This document shows, in pieces, positions 54,679-63,506 of a DNA stretch of 64,000 nt. The first letter of the stretch is position 1. Every line of letters starts with the position of its first letter. The notes under the pieces are model-generated. The model searched no databases, had not been told where the DNA came from, and saw only the letters and a list, made by a program, of their open reading frames with translations. This DNA is from DATNPX01 sp036702975 (GTDB lineage Bacteria > Cyanobacteriota > Vampirovibrionia > Obscuribacterales > Obscuribacteraceae). Location: NCBI GenBank assembly GCA_036702975.1, contig DATNPX010000054.1, positions 1-64,000 of the forward strand, written 5' to 3'. The translations under genes were made by a program, and so were the position numbers.

Positions 54679-55236
54679 ATGGATTCCACCGCACCTGCGA
54701 CAGCAAAACGCAGACCCGTAAGAGACTTCTCTCGAAGAAACTTCGTGATCTTTTTTGTTATCTTGCTCATGGTGCCGGCCACTTATCTCTTGTGGTATCT
54801 CACTGGTACAGCCAGTGGTAGCATCGTTCCTTCGCCTGATTTGAAAATTGGTTCGCTTGTCCCGTCATCTGGTGGACAGTTCGACTTCTACACGCATATC
54901 CTTTCGGTTTTGTGGAAGGCAAATTTCAGCCTCGTGCCGTATGCGGTCGGTCAATATTTGTTGGGCACTCCAAGTGACGTAGACAAAAATTTTGTCTGGG
55001 GTAGCGCCTCGCTCCTTTGTCTTGCAATACTAACGGCAGTTCAGATTTTCGACGTCTGGCTCAACCAAGAATTGGGCAGTTTGGGCAAGATCGTCTGGAG
55101 CGTACTGATGGCGGCCGGTTCGGCTTTTGGACTGCCTGTGCCGCAGTTGATTTACTGGTTCCAGTTCATGTGGCTCGAGCCCGACAAGGGCACGGGTCGG
55201 GAAGCCGCCGCTCCTGCCGCTTCAGCTGGAGCTTAG
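54679..55236 (+). CDS. Membrane protein of unknown function
   Basis: 185 residues from ATG 54679 (GAGG 10 bases upstream; TTG 54670 is in frame). Basic N-terminus (KRRPVRDFSRRN), then hydrophobic helices at about 25-43, about 100-120 and near 145-165. A segment between helix 1 and helix 2 has no charge cluster. The tail is Ala-rich. No family recognised. Confidence 0.6.
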   Translation: MDSTAPATAKRRPVRDFSRRNFVIFFVILLMVPATYLLWYLTGTASGSIVPSPDLKIGSLVPSSGGQFDFYTHILSVLWKANFSLVPYAVGQYLLGTPSDVDKNFVWGSASLLCLAILTAVQIFDVWLNQELGSLGKIVWSVLMAAGSAFGLPVPQLIYWFQFMWLEPDKGTGREAAAPAASAGA

Positions 55237-55257
55237 TCGATAGAAAAATCGACCAAT

Positions 55258-55629
55258 TTAGAGTCCGTATTCGATATTGCCATTTTGACCCTTCAGTCTA
55301 TTGAAGTGGTCGAAGTAGAAGGACTTTCGATAGCGCGGTTTGATGATTGGCAGCCATGCGGCTCCAGGTACAACGATTGTGAGAGACTTTTCGTTCTGGT
55401 TCCAGTCATAGGTCCAGCCATGGTCTTTGATGTAAGCAATTACGTCTTTCACTTGCGCACCTGGTTTCAGGTCACCTCGGAAATCGCGTTCCAGTTTGTT
55501 TGAGTCGGGGCTACCCAAACCGATCAAGCAGATAACTGCCAGCACAACTGAGCCGCCAATTAGCAGCCATGTCTTCTGCGGACTGTCTTGTGCTTGTTCG
55601 ACCGGTTCAGACTGTTCGAGTTCGCTCAT
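55258..55629 (-). CDS. Small membrane-anchored protein
   Basis: 123 residues. An acidic N-terminus (EQSEPVEQAQDSPQK) precedes one membrane helix (TWLLIGGSVVLAVICLIGL), followed by a small domain of about 80 residues with strands (WLPIIKPRYRKSFYFDHFNR). It faces the outside of the cytoplasm by the positive-inside rule only weakly. It converges on the membrane-protein gene. Not recognised. Confidence 0.55.
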   Translation of the reverse strand: MSELEQSEPVEQAQDSPQKTWLLIGGSVVLAVICLIGLGSPDSNKLERDFRGDLKPGAQVKDVIAYIKDHGWTYDWNQNEKSLTIVVPGAAWLPIIKPRYRKSFYFDHFNRLKGQNGNIEYGL

Positions 55630-55813
55630 TTTCCAATGGCTCGTGACCTTGCGACCCTAGCGTAGCAAATGTTTTCCTCCCTGGGCAGCTCTTGGGACTA
55701 TTGGGGCATTTATTTGGTCCGCGCCTGACCAGTCGAGTACCGTTTTGCGCAGCAAAATTTACGTTTTGTTGCTTAGAAACTCAGTCTTCCGGGTACAAAA
55801 TCAAGTAGTTGGA

Positions 55814-55836
55814 TGAGCTCGCGGGGGTTGAGCTCA
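55814..55836. promoter_or_regulatory. Inverted repeat upstream of small gene
   Basis: TGAGCTC (55814-55820) and GAGCTCA (55830-55836) flank a G-rich 9-base spacer. It is a possible operator or hairpin in the leader of the gene at 55871. Confidence 0.4.
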
Positions 55837-55870
55837 CATAGGATGAACTTAAACATCTGGACCCAAAATA

Positions 55871-56191
55871 ATGCTTCTAAACAACATTCGAGATAAGTCG
55901 AAAAATGTTCGACTACCTAAACAGGACACATTGCCTTCCGCCGATCAGTTGCGAACCATCTACAACGATGCCATGCGCAATCCGGGCAAGACTATTGAGC
56001 TTCCTTTCGGACAGTCTTGCTTGCTGACAATAAGCCGCAAAGCCACGGGCGGAACTTGCAGCTGGATGCTAAACGTCTGGCAAGGCACGACTTCATCGGT
56101 CGAATTCGAGCATGATTCCAATGATCCGCGTTGGATTCAGCAACAGCTCTCTGAGTACTTTCCAAAATACAGTCATAATCGCGTCAGGTAG
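55871..56191 (+). CDS. Small protein of unknown function
   Basis: 106 residues, soluble, no signal peptide. Mixed alpha/beta with a strand-rich middle (IELPFGQSCLLTISRKATGG) and a Trp-containing C-terminus (HDSNDPRWIQQQLSEYF). A bidirectional terminator follows. I do not recognise it. Confidence 0.5.
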   Translation: MLLNNIRDKSKNVRLPKQDTLPSADQLRTIYNDAMRNPGKTIELPFGQSCLLTISRKATGGTCSWMLNVWQGTTSSVEFEHDSNDPRWIQQQLSEYFPKYSHNRVR

Positions 56192-56266
56192 CATTGCCCG
56201 TCGGCGGTAAGTACACCATAACTGGTGGCGACTTAACCTAATGCTCCTGGACCCTCAAAAAGGGTA

Positions 56267-56294
56267 AAGCCAAAGTGGAAGACCACTTTGGCTT
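56267..56294. terminator. Bidirectional intrinsic terminator between convergent genes
   Basis: AAGCCAAAGTGG (56267-56278) pairs perfectly with CCACTTTGGCTT (56283-56294) around a 4-base loop. On the plus strand a T/C-rich tail follows; on the minus strand a T-run (from the A-run at about 56257-56261) follows. It serves the genes ending at 56191 (+) and 56362 (-). Confidence 0.85.
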
Positions 56295-56361
56295 CTTCTA
56301 TCCGCGTTCTCGGGGGTGAACGTTTTACGCATTTACGAGTGAATGCGCCGGATTACCCTCC

Positions 56362-57270
56362 TCATTCAAAGCTGTAGTCTTGCGGTCTGGCTGTCGATAT
56401 ATCGTAGCTATAGTTGTTGCGGGCTTTGTCTTGCGACAAGACTGTTGTCCAATCTACTTTGTGCTTTTTGGCATACTTGGTCATTGAGTCGAGTGTCACC
56501 ACTCGTTCGTCCCCATAGTAGTTAGGAACGGTTTGGGACATTTTATGAAAATGGTCGTCTACGTAGTTCAACGCACGGTCCTGCGAGGGATAGACATATG
56601 GTGTTGGACTATAAGGGTTCTGACCATTAGCGATAGTCGTGTCGAGCTGCGCTTTGTTCATCTGCTCGCTGCCCATTGAGTAGGGCGTGCCGCCAGTCAG
56701 GTGGTCCCAGTCCCTTGGATTTGCGACGTTTCTAAGAACATCTACAGATGCGTTAGTGTCGTATTGTTTTTGGTCGTATTTGTCGAGTCTTGCGCGGTCG
56801 ATGCCGTGCTTGTGACCGAGTCCCAGGAACTTGCCTTCATGGTGCGCTTTCTCGATGTCGTTTTGTGTGGTGATTAAATTTGCGACGAGACCTTGCTCGA
56901 TCGTTTTGCCCATGATGCCCAGCTCTTGTTCTTTGCCTGCAAGATCTGCTGTCTGGATGCGCTTTTTGCCGTTCGATAGAAATTCGAAATTTTCGGAAGC
57001 AAAGCTGTCGGCAACAGTGTTGAGTTGACCGTCCACAGAGAGTTTTTGATCTACAAAATCGTTGAATGCTGCTTTGTACGCTTTGGATTTGCCAGCCAGA
57101 GTGTTTCCGTAAACCTCTTCAAGAACGCCGTTGATGCTCGATGAATAACCGGCGTTATTTTGATGATGTTCGAGATTGTATGCTGCTTTCTCGACGTTGG
57201 CACGCAGATCGGCAAATTCATTTACCGGTTTGGCGGTGGCTGCTGGGTGGTCTGTGCATTCTTTGCCCAT
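56362..57270 (-). CDS. Protein of unknown function
   Basis: 302 residues, soluble-looking, helical, with Cys near the N-terminus only (MGKECTDHP). It has no signal peptide, so the Cys is not a lipobox. Many Tyr and Asn in the C-terminal half (NGQNPYSPTPYVYP). No family recognised. It is monocistronic. Confidence 0.55.
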   Translation of the reverse strand: MGKECTDHPAATAKPVNEFADLRANVEKAAYNLEHHQNNAGYSSSINGVLEEVYGNTLAGKSKAYKAAFNDFVDQKLSVDGQLNTVADSFASENFEFLSNGKKRIQTADLAGKEQELGIMGKTIEQGLVANLITTQNDIEKAHHEGKFLGLGHKHGIDRARLDKYDQKQYDTNASVDVLRNVANPRDWDHLTGGTPYSMGSEQMNKAQLDTTIANGQNPYSPTPYVYPSQDRALNYVDDHFHKMSQTVPNYYGDERVVTLDSMTKYAKKHKVDWTTVLSQDKARNNYSYDISTARPQDYSFE

Positions 57271-57451
57271 GGCTTAAATTACCCCGATTAGTACTGATTT
57301 GATCCTTACTCAATAATCTCTTCAGTTGCTCGCGTCTTGAATGTGCAATTGCACAGAGCTGCTATTTGCAAGGTCCTTCGAGATTCCCGTGAGTGCTTAT
57401 GCCGAGTAGAATAAAAGTCCACTCAGCTTTTGTTGTTACGGAGTTGCTAAA

Positions 57452-57589
57452 TTGCGTGTTCTTACGAAGCGCGTTATTAACGTTGCTTATCGACGAGGCG
57501 ATACTTCACCCGCACTTAAAGCATTTCTTGCGATAATGCGCGAGGCCCTGGGAATTTCCGTTTCCAAGAAACGAAAAGCTGGTTCCTGA
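57452..57589 (+). CDS. Possible 45-residue ORF upstream of mgtE
   Basis: TTG 57452 is preceded by CGGAG at 8 bases and opens 45 codons ending 31 bases before mgtE. The product is basic and partly helical (TSPALKAFLAIMREALG), with the look of the last helix of a LysR-type regulator, so it could be a leader peptide or a regulator remnant. No upstream frame joins it, so a full LysR gene is not present. Low confidence as a functional gene. Confidence 0.35.
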   Translation: MRVLTKRVINVAYRRGDTSPALKAFLAIMREALGISVSKKRKAGS

Positions 57590-57620
57590 GGCGGATGCCG
57601 GTAGCCTACGGATAAAGACG

Positions 57621-58943
57621 ATGGAAAAACTTGCAGCTAAATGCGAGACGCATTCGGAGTTACACGAAGAGTGGGACGATCTCGACGATGAAGAGCGCAT
57701 TGAGCGCTTCAAACAGTTGCCTCCGGCTGACGCCGAGGAGTTTTTTCGCGAGATAGGCTCTGAGGACGAGGCCCGACTGATCGCTGAATTGCCTGAACGC
57801 GAGCAAAGGTTGTGGATTCGAGTGTTGGATCCCGATGACGTTGCCGACTTGATTCAGGAGTTGCCGGAAAACAAACGAGAAGGTGTTCTCGGCTTGCTCG
57901 ACGCCACCACACATTTTGAGGTCACGGCTCTTCTCGCCTACAAAGAAGATGTAGCTGGTGGCTTGATGAGCCCTCGCTACGCGCGTATCCGCTCTGACAT
58001 GACGGTGCAAGAGTCACTTGCATATTTGCGCCATCAAGCGATGGAGCAGTTGGAGACAATCTATTATGTTTACGTACTAGATCCCGAGCAACGCTTGCTT
58101 GGGCAAGTGTCTTTGCGCAAACTTCTTGCAGCGGCGCCAGACAGGCGAATAGAAGAAGTGATGCGGAAGAGTTTGATCACTGTACAAGAGGATTCAGACC
58201 AAGAAGAGATCAGTCGCGTTTTCGCTGAGCACAACCTGATGGCTATCCCGGTAGTCGACAGCGAGAATCGAATGAAGGGGATTGTCACCGTCGACGATAT
58301 AGTTGACGTCGTCGAAGAAGAAGCCACTGAAGACATTCAGAAGATGGGTGGTACTGAAGCACTGCAGCAGAAGTATCTTCAGATCAATCTGTGGCTCATG
58401 CTGCGCAAACGCGCCGGTTGGCTGATGATTCTCTTCGTTGGCGAGATGCTGACAGCCAGTGCCATGGGATATTTCGAAAAAGAGATTGCCAACGCTGTTG
58501 TCTTGGCCCTCTTCCTGCCACTGATCATCAGCAGCGGTGGCAATGCCGGTTCGCAAGCATCAACTCTTGTTATTCGTGCTATGGCTCTTGATGAAGTGCG
58601 CTTGCGTGACTGGTTTCGAGTGCTTCGGCGCGAGTTTGTGACGGGTTCCGGATTGGGCCTGCTCCTCGGCACCATTGGCTTGCTGCGTATATTGATATGG
58701 CAGGGCGTTTTTCACAGTTATGGAGAACACTATATTCTCATAGCCCTTACCGTAATGGGTAGCGTTATCGGTGTGGTTCTCTGGGGCAGCTTGGTTGGAT
58801 CGATATTGCCATTCGTCCTTCGTGCCGCTAAATTCGACCCAGCCAGCGCTTCAACACCTTTTGTCGCAACGCTCGTCGATGTCACAGGTGTGATTATTTA
58901 CTTTGAGGTTGCACGCTGCATTCTCAAGGGAACTCTGTTGTAG
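57621..58943 (+). CDS. mgtE: Magnesium transporter MgtE
   Basis: 440 residues, normal for the family. An acidic N domain (about 1-125) is followed by two CBS domains (about 128-245) that sense Mg2+, a plug helix, then five membrane helices with SSGGNAGSQAS (304-314) and FDPASASTPFVATLVDVTG, the motif carrying the pore aspartate. It is a Mg2+ channel gated by intracellular Mg2+. No M-box riboswitch was recognised in the leader; a small ORF lies there instead. Operon partners: none. A palindrome follows. Confidence 0.94.
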   Translation: MEKLAAKCETHSELHEEWDDLDDEERIERFKQLPPADAEEFFREIGSEDEARLIAELPEREQRLWIRVLDPDDVADLIQELPENKREGVLGLLDATTHFEVTALLAYKEDVAGGLMSPRYARIRSDMTVQESLAYLRHQAMEQLETIYYVYVLDPEQRLLGQVSLRKLLAAAPDRRIEEVMRKSLITVQEDSDQEEISRVFAEHNLMAIPVVDSENRMKGIVTVDDIVDVVEEEATEDIQKMGGTEALQQKYLQINLWLMLRKRAGWLMILFVGEMLTASAMGYFEKEIANAVVLALFLPLIISSGGNAGSQASTLVIRAMALDEVRLRDWFRVLRREFVTGSGLGLLLGTIGLLRILIWQGVFHSYGEHYILIALTVMGSVIGVVLWGSLVGSILPFVLRAAKFDPASASTPFVATLVDVTGVIIYFEVARCILKGTLL

Positions 58944-58960
58944 ATAAGCCAAACGTAAAT

Positions 58961-59003
58961 GTCTAGGTGCCACTACTAGTAGTGCTACCAGGATGTGCTA
59001 GAC
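58961..59003. other. Nested palindromes after mgtE
   Basis: CACTACTAGTAGTG (58971-58984) is a perfect 14-bp palindrome inside the 24-bp imperfect one 58966-58989; GTCTAG (58961-58966) and CTAGAC (58998-59003) can close an outer stem, followed by GACGATTTTT. It may be the mgtE terminator or an operator for the fatty-acid operon. Confidence 0.6.
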
Positions 59004-59016
59004 GACGATTTTTAGC

Positions 59017-59056
59017 CTGGTAAAACTTATACCAGTATAAAAGATGTCAGTATAAA
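59017..59056. promoter_or_regulatory. Inverted and direct repeats upstream of the beta-oxidation operon
   Basis: CTGGTA (59017-59022) and TACCAG (59030-59035) form an inverted repeat with a 7-base spacer. CAGTATAAA occurs at 59033-59041 and 59048-59056. These are candidate sites for a fatty-acid-responsive repressor; no such regulator gene is nearby. Confidence 0.4.
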
Positions 59057-59192
59057 GGCATTAAGGTAAATGGTTTGGTTCTCATCTGAAAACCAGTTCA
59101 TGGTTGAATTAAATATGTAACAGAATAAGCGTTTGGTTGGCGTGACCAGCGCATTTCACTTGACTTCGCTAAGCAAGTTGGAGAATCGATAT

Positions 59193-60401
59193 ATGACAGA
59201 AGCACTTATTTTTGATGCGGTGCGTACCCCGAGAGGCCGCGGCAAAGCCGGTGGTGCTCTTCGCACCATCAGCCCTGTTGAGTTAGGAGCGATCGCGCTG
59301 AGGGGGCTCCGCGACCGTAACAAGCTAGACACTAGCTTGGTTGACGATGTTGTCTTTGGTTGCGTTGAGCCTGTCAAGGATCAAGCTGCAGATATCGCCC
59401 GGTCTTCCGTACTTGCCGCCGACTATGCGCAGACTGTGACTGGAGTTCAGGTCAATCGTTTCTGCGGGTCTGGTCTTGAAGCCTGCAACATGGCGGCTGC
59501 GAAAGTGATGTCAGGACAATCGACATTCTGCATCGGTGGTGGAGTCGAATCGATGTCACGCACTCCAATGAGCTCGTCCGGCATGCCTCCTGCGACCGAT
59601 CCTGCTTTGTGCATTCCGATGCACTTTGTTCCGCAAGGCATCTCGGCCGATCTGATTGCGACTAAACAAGGCTACACGCGCACTGAACTAGATGAGTTTG
59701 CTGTCGAGTCTCACAAACGCGCCGCGAATGCGTGGAAGAACAATTACTTCCAACATTCGATCATCAATGTCTACGATGAAAATGGGTTGCCGGTGTTGGA
59801 TAAAGACGAGAACGTCCGCCCGGATACTTCACTCGATGGTCTGTCAAAATTGCAGCCATCCTTTGAAAAGCTGGCCAAAATGGCTGGTTTCGATTCAGTT
59901 GCTATTCAGCGTTATCCGGAAGTCGAGTCAATCGGTCACTATCACCATGCTGGAAATTCAAGTGCGATTGTAGACGGTGCTGCTGCTGTATTGATTGGTA
60001 CCGGTGAAGCCGGCAAACAAGCCGGACTAAAACCCCGCGCTAAAATCCGCTCATTCGCGACAATAGGCTCGGAGCCAACGATCATGTTGACCGGTCCGGT
60101 CGAGACTTGCCGCAAGGCCTTGCGCCTCGCCAACATGAAGGCAGAAGACATCGATTTGTGGGAAATCAACGAAGCTTTTGCTTCGGTCGTTCGCTACTGC
60201 ATGGACAATCTGAAAATCCCGCACGACAAGATCAACGTCAACGGTGGTGCCATCGCCATGGGGCATCCTCTAGGCGCAACCGGTGCCATGTTGCTCGGCA
60301 CGGTCTTAGATGAACTCGAGCGCCGTAATTTGCAAACGGCGTGTATAGCCCTCTGTATAGGTGGTGGCATGGGCGTAGCCACCATCATCGAACGACTCTA
60401 A
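59193..60401 (+). CDS. fadA: Acetyl-CoA acyltransferase (3-ketoacyl-CoA thiolase)
   Basis: 402 residues from ATG 59193 (GGAG upstream); the frame is open from 59133. Thiolase active-site motifs: nucleophile C91 in VNRFCGSGLEA, VESMS, NVNGGAIAMGHPLGATGA (His), and CIALCIGGGMG (second Cys). It cleaves 3-ketoacyl-CoA to acetyl-CoA in fatty-acid beta-oxidation; its companion gene makes the substrate. I assign the symbol by function; FadI or a short-chain acetyl-CoA acetyltransferase cannot be excluded. Confidence 0.9.
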   Translation: MTEALIFDAVRTPRGRGKAGGALRTISPVELGAIALRGLRDRNKLDTSLVDDVVFGCVEPVKDQAADIARSSVLAADYAQTVTGVQVNRFCGSGLEACNMAAAKVMSGQSTFCIGGGVESMSRTPMSSSGMPPATDPALCIPMHFVPQGISADLIATKQGYTRTELDEFAVESHKRAANAWKNNYFQHSIINVYDENGLPVLDKDENVRPDTSLDGLSKLQPSFEKLAKMAGFDSVAIQRYPEVESIGHYHHAGNSSAIVDGAAAVLIGTGEAGKQAGLKPRAKIRSFATIGSEPTIMLTGPVETCRKALRLANMKAEDIDLWEINEAFASVVRYCMDNLKIPHDKINVNGGAIAMGHPLGATGAMLLGTVLDELERRNLQTACIALCIGGGMGVATIIERL

Positions 60402-60417
60402 TTTAGGAAGGTGTTGA

Positions 60418-62589
60418 ATGACTTCATCAATTTTGACGGAAATCGATTCGAACGGTATTGCAGTCCTCACGTGGGACATGCAGGATTCACCTGTAAACAA
60501 GCTAAACGAAGATTCGCTTTCTGATTTTCATAAAGCCTTCCAGGCTGCTGTGGAAAACGAAAAAGTAAAAGGCATTGTTCTCAATTCTGCCAAGTCTGAT
60601 TTTATTGTCGGTGCAGATTTGGCGATGCTGCAGAAAATGCGTGAGCAAACGGTCGGCGAAAGCTACGCCGCAGTTATGAAGATACACCAGCTCTTGCGCT
60701 TCATGGAGACCTGCAAAAAGCCGGTGGTCGCGGCCATGGATGGCTCGGCCCTCGGTGGTGGTTTGGAAGTAGCATTGGCCTGCCATTATCGTGTTGCAAC
60801 CACCAACCCTAAGCTCAAGATCGGCTTTCCGGAAGTCAAACTTGGCTTGTTCCCGGGTGCTGGCGGTACGCAGAGGTTGCCTCGTCTAGTCAAACTGCAA
60901 GAGTCACTGCAGCTTTTGACCGAAGGGCGCTTGGTCGGTTCCGATGAAGCGTTGAAACTGGGTATCATCCACAAGGTGGTTGCACCCGAAGCCTTGATGG
61001 ACGAAGCGAAGTCCTACGTTCTCAATGGCGGTTCGGCCGAACAACCATGGGACCAGAAAGGATTCCGCCTGCCCAGCGGAGAAGTACACAGCCCGCGTGG
61101 ATTTGAGACATTCAGCGGTGCCAACGGTTTGCTCAGTAAATTGACTTACTGCAACTATCCTGCTCCCAAAGCGATTCTCGAATGCGTCTACCACGGTCTG
61201 CAGTTAGACATAATGGAAGGCAGCACGATCGAGGCTCGCAAGTTTGTGCAAATTGCTCGCTCTGATGTGGCGCGCAACATGATTCGCACCTTCTTCTTTA
61301 ATCTGAACGATGCCAACAAACTGAAGGATCGCCCGAAAGACATTCCCGTCCACCAGGTGAAGAAGCTTGGAGTGCTCGGTGCTGGTTTGATGGGAGCCGG
61401 AATCGCATACAGTTCGGCAATAGTTGGCATGGAAGTGGTGCTGTTGGATTCGACCGAGGAGTTGGCGAACAAGGGCAAAGCATCCTGCGCCAAGATTCTT
61501 GAAGGACGTGTAGCGAAAGGACAGTTGAAGGAAGAGAAGGCTCAAGAGATTTTGGGCCGCATTCATGCCACGACTGATTACGCAAAACTTTCCGATTGCT
61601 CGCTTATCATTGAAGCCGTTTTCGAAGATAAGAAGGTAAAGGCTGAAGTAAGCAAAAAGGCAGATGCTGTCATCGCCAAGGATGCCATCTTTGCCAGCAA
61701 CACTTCGACTATGCCGATCACCTCTTTGGCAGAAGCGGTTACGAAGCAAGAGAATTTCATCGGTATTCACTTCTTCTCGCCTGTCGAGAAGATGCAATTG
61801 GTCGAAATCATCCGCGGCAAAAAGACGAGTCCCGAAGCGATTGCCCGGGCGCTCGATTACGTGCAGCAGATCAAGAAGACCCCGATTGTCGTTAACGATA
61901 GCCGTGGATTCTATACCAGCCGAGTGTTCAGCACCTATACGACCGAAGGCATCACGCTTCTCACGGAAGGTGTTTCGCCCGCACTAATTGAAAATGCCGG
62001 ACGCATGGCCGGCATGCCGATGGGTCCTTTGGAAGTTGCAGACTCAGTCGGATTGGACACGGCGCAGAAGATCTCTGCCGCTACCAAGGCCGCTCTTGGA
62101 AGCGCTTTCGATGGCGATCGATTGCTTGAATTGCTCACGACAATCGTCGAGAAAGAAAAGCGTGTTGGACGTAAGGCCGGAAAGGGCTTTTATGATTACG
62201 TCGATAAGCATGAAAAACATCTGTGGACTGGTATCAAAGACCTCGTTGGAAAGAAACCAGCTGAAGCCAATCTAGAAGATGTGCAGAAGCGATTGATCGT
62301 AATTCAAGCGATTGAAGCGATTCGCTGTCTTGAAGAACGTGTGGTGACAAAACCGGCGGATGCTGATATCGGCTCCATCTTCGGATGGGGATTCTGCCCG
62401 TTCTATGGTGGTGTTGTCTCCTACATCGACACTGTCGGAACTAAGTGGCTGCTCGAACAAGCGAAGGAGTTGGAGAAGAAGCACGGCTCCAGATTCGCTC
62501 CGCCGAAGTTGCTGCAGGAGTTGGCTAAGGACAATAAGACGTTCTACGAGCACAACTGGGAGAGCCGTCAACCGGCTGCCGTGGGTTAA
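60418..62589 (+). CDS. fadJ: Bifunctional enoyl-CoA hydratase/3-hydroxyacyl-CoA dehydrogenase
   Basis: 723 residues. The N-terminal crotonase domain (about 1-200) has LGGGLEVALACHYRVA with E117 and FPEVKLGLFPGAGG with E139, the two catalytic Glu residues. The dehydrogenase part follows: NAD-binding VLGAGLMGAGIAY near 318-331, and HFFSPVEKMQLVEI with catalytic His. It carries out steps 2 and 3 of beta-oxidation, feeding the thiolase encoded 16 bases upstream. FadB and FadJ cannot be told apart here; the gene order fadA-fadJ suggests a short operon. A terminator follows. Confidence 0.93.
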   Translation: MTSSILTEIDSNGIAVLTWDMQDSPVNKLNEDSLSDFHKAFQAAVENEKVKGIVLNSAKSDFIVGADLAMLQKMREQTVGESYAAVMKIHQLLRFMETCKKPVVAAMDGSALGGGLEVALACHYRVATTNPKLKIGFPEVKLGLFPGAGGTQRLPRLVKLQESLQLLTEGRLVGSDEALKLGIIHKVVAPEALMDEAKSYVLNGGSAEQPWDQKGFRLPSGEVHSPRGFETFSGANGLLSKLTYCNYPAPKAILECVYHGLQLDIMEGSTIEARKFVQIARSDVARNMIRTFFFNLNDANKLKDRPKDIPVHQVKKLGVLGAGLMGAGIAYSSAIVGMEVVLLDSTEELANKGKASCAKILEGRVAKGQLKEEKAQEILGRIHATTDYAKLSDCSLIIEAVFEDKKVKAEVSKKADAVIAKDAIFASNTSTMPITSLAEAVTKQENFIGIHFFSPVEKMQLVEIIRGKKTSPEAIARALDYVQQIKKTPIVVNDSRGFYTSRVFSTYTTEGITLLTEGVSPALIENAGRMAGMPMGPLEVADSVGLDTAQKISAATKAALGSAFDGDRLLELLTTIVEKEKRVGRKAGKGFYDYVDKHEKHLWTGIKDLVGKKPAEANLEDVQKRLIVIQAIEAIRCLEERVVTKPADADIGSIFGWGFCPFYGGVVSYIDTVGTKWLLEQAKELEKKHGSRFAPPKLLQELAKDNKTFYEHNWESRQPAAVG

Positions 62590-62604
62590 CGAGTAACGCC
62601 GTTA

Positions 62605-62657
62605 CATAGAACCTTCTATGGAAACACGAAGCGGACGAGTTACGGCTCGTCCGTTTT
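62605..62657 (+). terminator. Terminator of the beta-oxidation operon
   Basis: CGGACGAG (62632-62639) pairs with CTCGTCCG (62646-62653), followed by TTTT. A smaller hairpin, CATAGA with TCTATG around 62605-62620, precedes it. Confidence 0.85.
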
Positions 62658-62723
62658 CCTATCAATACAATCCAGTTAGGTGCACGCTTTCAGGTCAAGC
62701 GAGTTGGCAATATTAGGTTTATG

Positions 62724-62951
62724 TCATGCCCACCGGAATGAGTTACATTGCTCCGGGGTGGGTCCATTCTCTGAGGACTCAACGCATAAAGTTGCTCTAC
62801 CATTCGATAACTTTTCTGGATGATTTGACAGGTGGTCAAGTCTTTTTCCAAATCCGCTCCAGGCGCTAAGGTTGATCTCTGCGGTCCAATAATAGTCGTC
62901 CCATGCCAAGGCTGGAAATGGTGGAAGGTTGAGGACTTCGAAATCTACCAA
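62724..62951 (-). CDS. DUF6985-like N-terminal fragment
   Basis: 75 residues. LNLPPFPALAWDDYYW and INLSAWSGFG look like the start of DUF6985 proteins, a group often seen among polymorphic-toxin immunity or small lineage genes. Full-length members are about twice as long; here the frame stops after PTPEQCNSFRWA, just where the family continues, so it appears truncated. It lies 32 bases after the SF0329-like gene on the same strand. The family call is from memory of the motif and needs a profile search. Confidence 0.4.
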   Translation of the reverse strand: MVDFEVLNLPPFPALAWDDYYWTAEINLSAWSGFGKRLDHLSNHPEKLSNGRATLCVESSENGPTPEQCNSFRWA

Positions 62952-62983
62952 TTCTTCTAACCTGAGCCTTGTTTGGATTTTTT

Positions 62984-63493
62984 CTACAAGCTAAGTACCG
63001 CGCGTTTCGACAAACTGTCTTCGAGTCGCCTTATTTCTAGCAACCTTCTCGAAAGCGGATGTAGTTCTTGTTCTTCGAATTCTGTTGCTCGACGCTGACC
63101 GAACCTTTTGTCTAAAAACGCCAGTCCTTGAAGAAGTGGATTCCCTGAATTTACGGCGTCTTCAATTGACAGGTTTAGGAAATCCTTGCAAGCTTGATGT
63201 AGCTCAAAACGAGACCATTCGCCCCGCTCCGACAGTCGTCCTGGCTCGCGTGATTCCGGCGGAATGACGACATGTCGATGCTCATTTGTTTTTTCGCCCT
63301 TGCGATGAACGCGATTCAAATACAGGATGGTTTCGAACTGGACTATTTGTTCACCGTTGTAGGCCATCCAACCTCTTCCGCACTGGCAGCCATTCCCGCG
63401 CCTGAAGTAAGAGGTCGAATATATTTGCACCTTCCCCGAAACAGAAAGCGCAAACTTTTCTTCAACCAAACTCTTTAATTTCGACCATCTCAT
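62984..63493 (-). CDS. SF0329-family-like protein
   Basis: 169 residues. The opening RWSKLKSLVEEKFALSV and GKVQIYSTSY plus GRGWMAYNGEQIVQFETI resemble the SF0329 family, small proteins of unknown function often placed near toxin or mobile loci. The C-terminal third is charged and helical. Two Cys (CQCGRG). With the DUF6985-like fragment downstream it makes a small operon. Moderate confidence in the family, good confidence that it is a gene. Confidence 0.6.
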   Translation of the reverse strand: MRWSKLKSLVEEKFALSVSGKVQIYSTSYFRRGNGCQCGRGWMAYNGEQIVQFETILYLNRVHRKGEKTNEHRHVVIPPESREPGRLSERGEWSRFELHQACKDFLNLSIEDAVNSGNPLLQGLAFLDKRFGQRRATEFEEQELHPLSRRLLEIRRLEDSLSKRAVLSL

Positions 63494-63506
63494 TACTTAA
63501 GAATAA

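Noticed and set aside
57271..57451. M-box riboswitch before mgtE
   Set aside because: No conserved M-box core sequence recognised by eye; a covariance-model search would be decisive.
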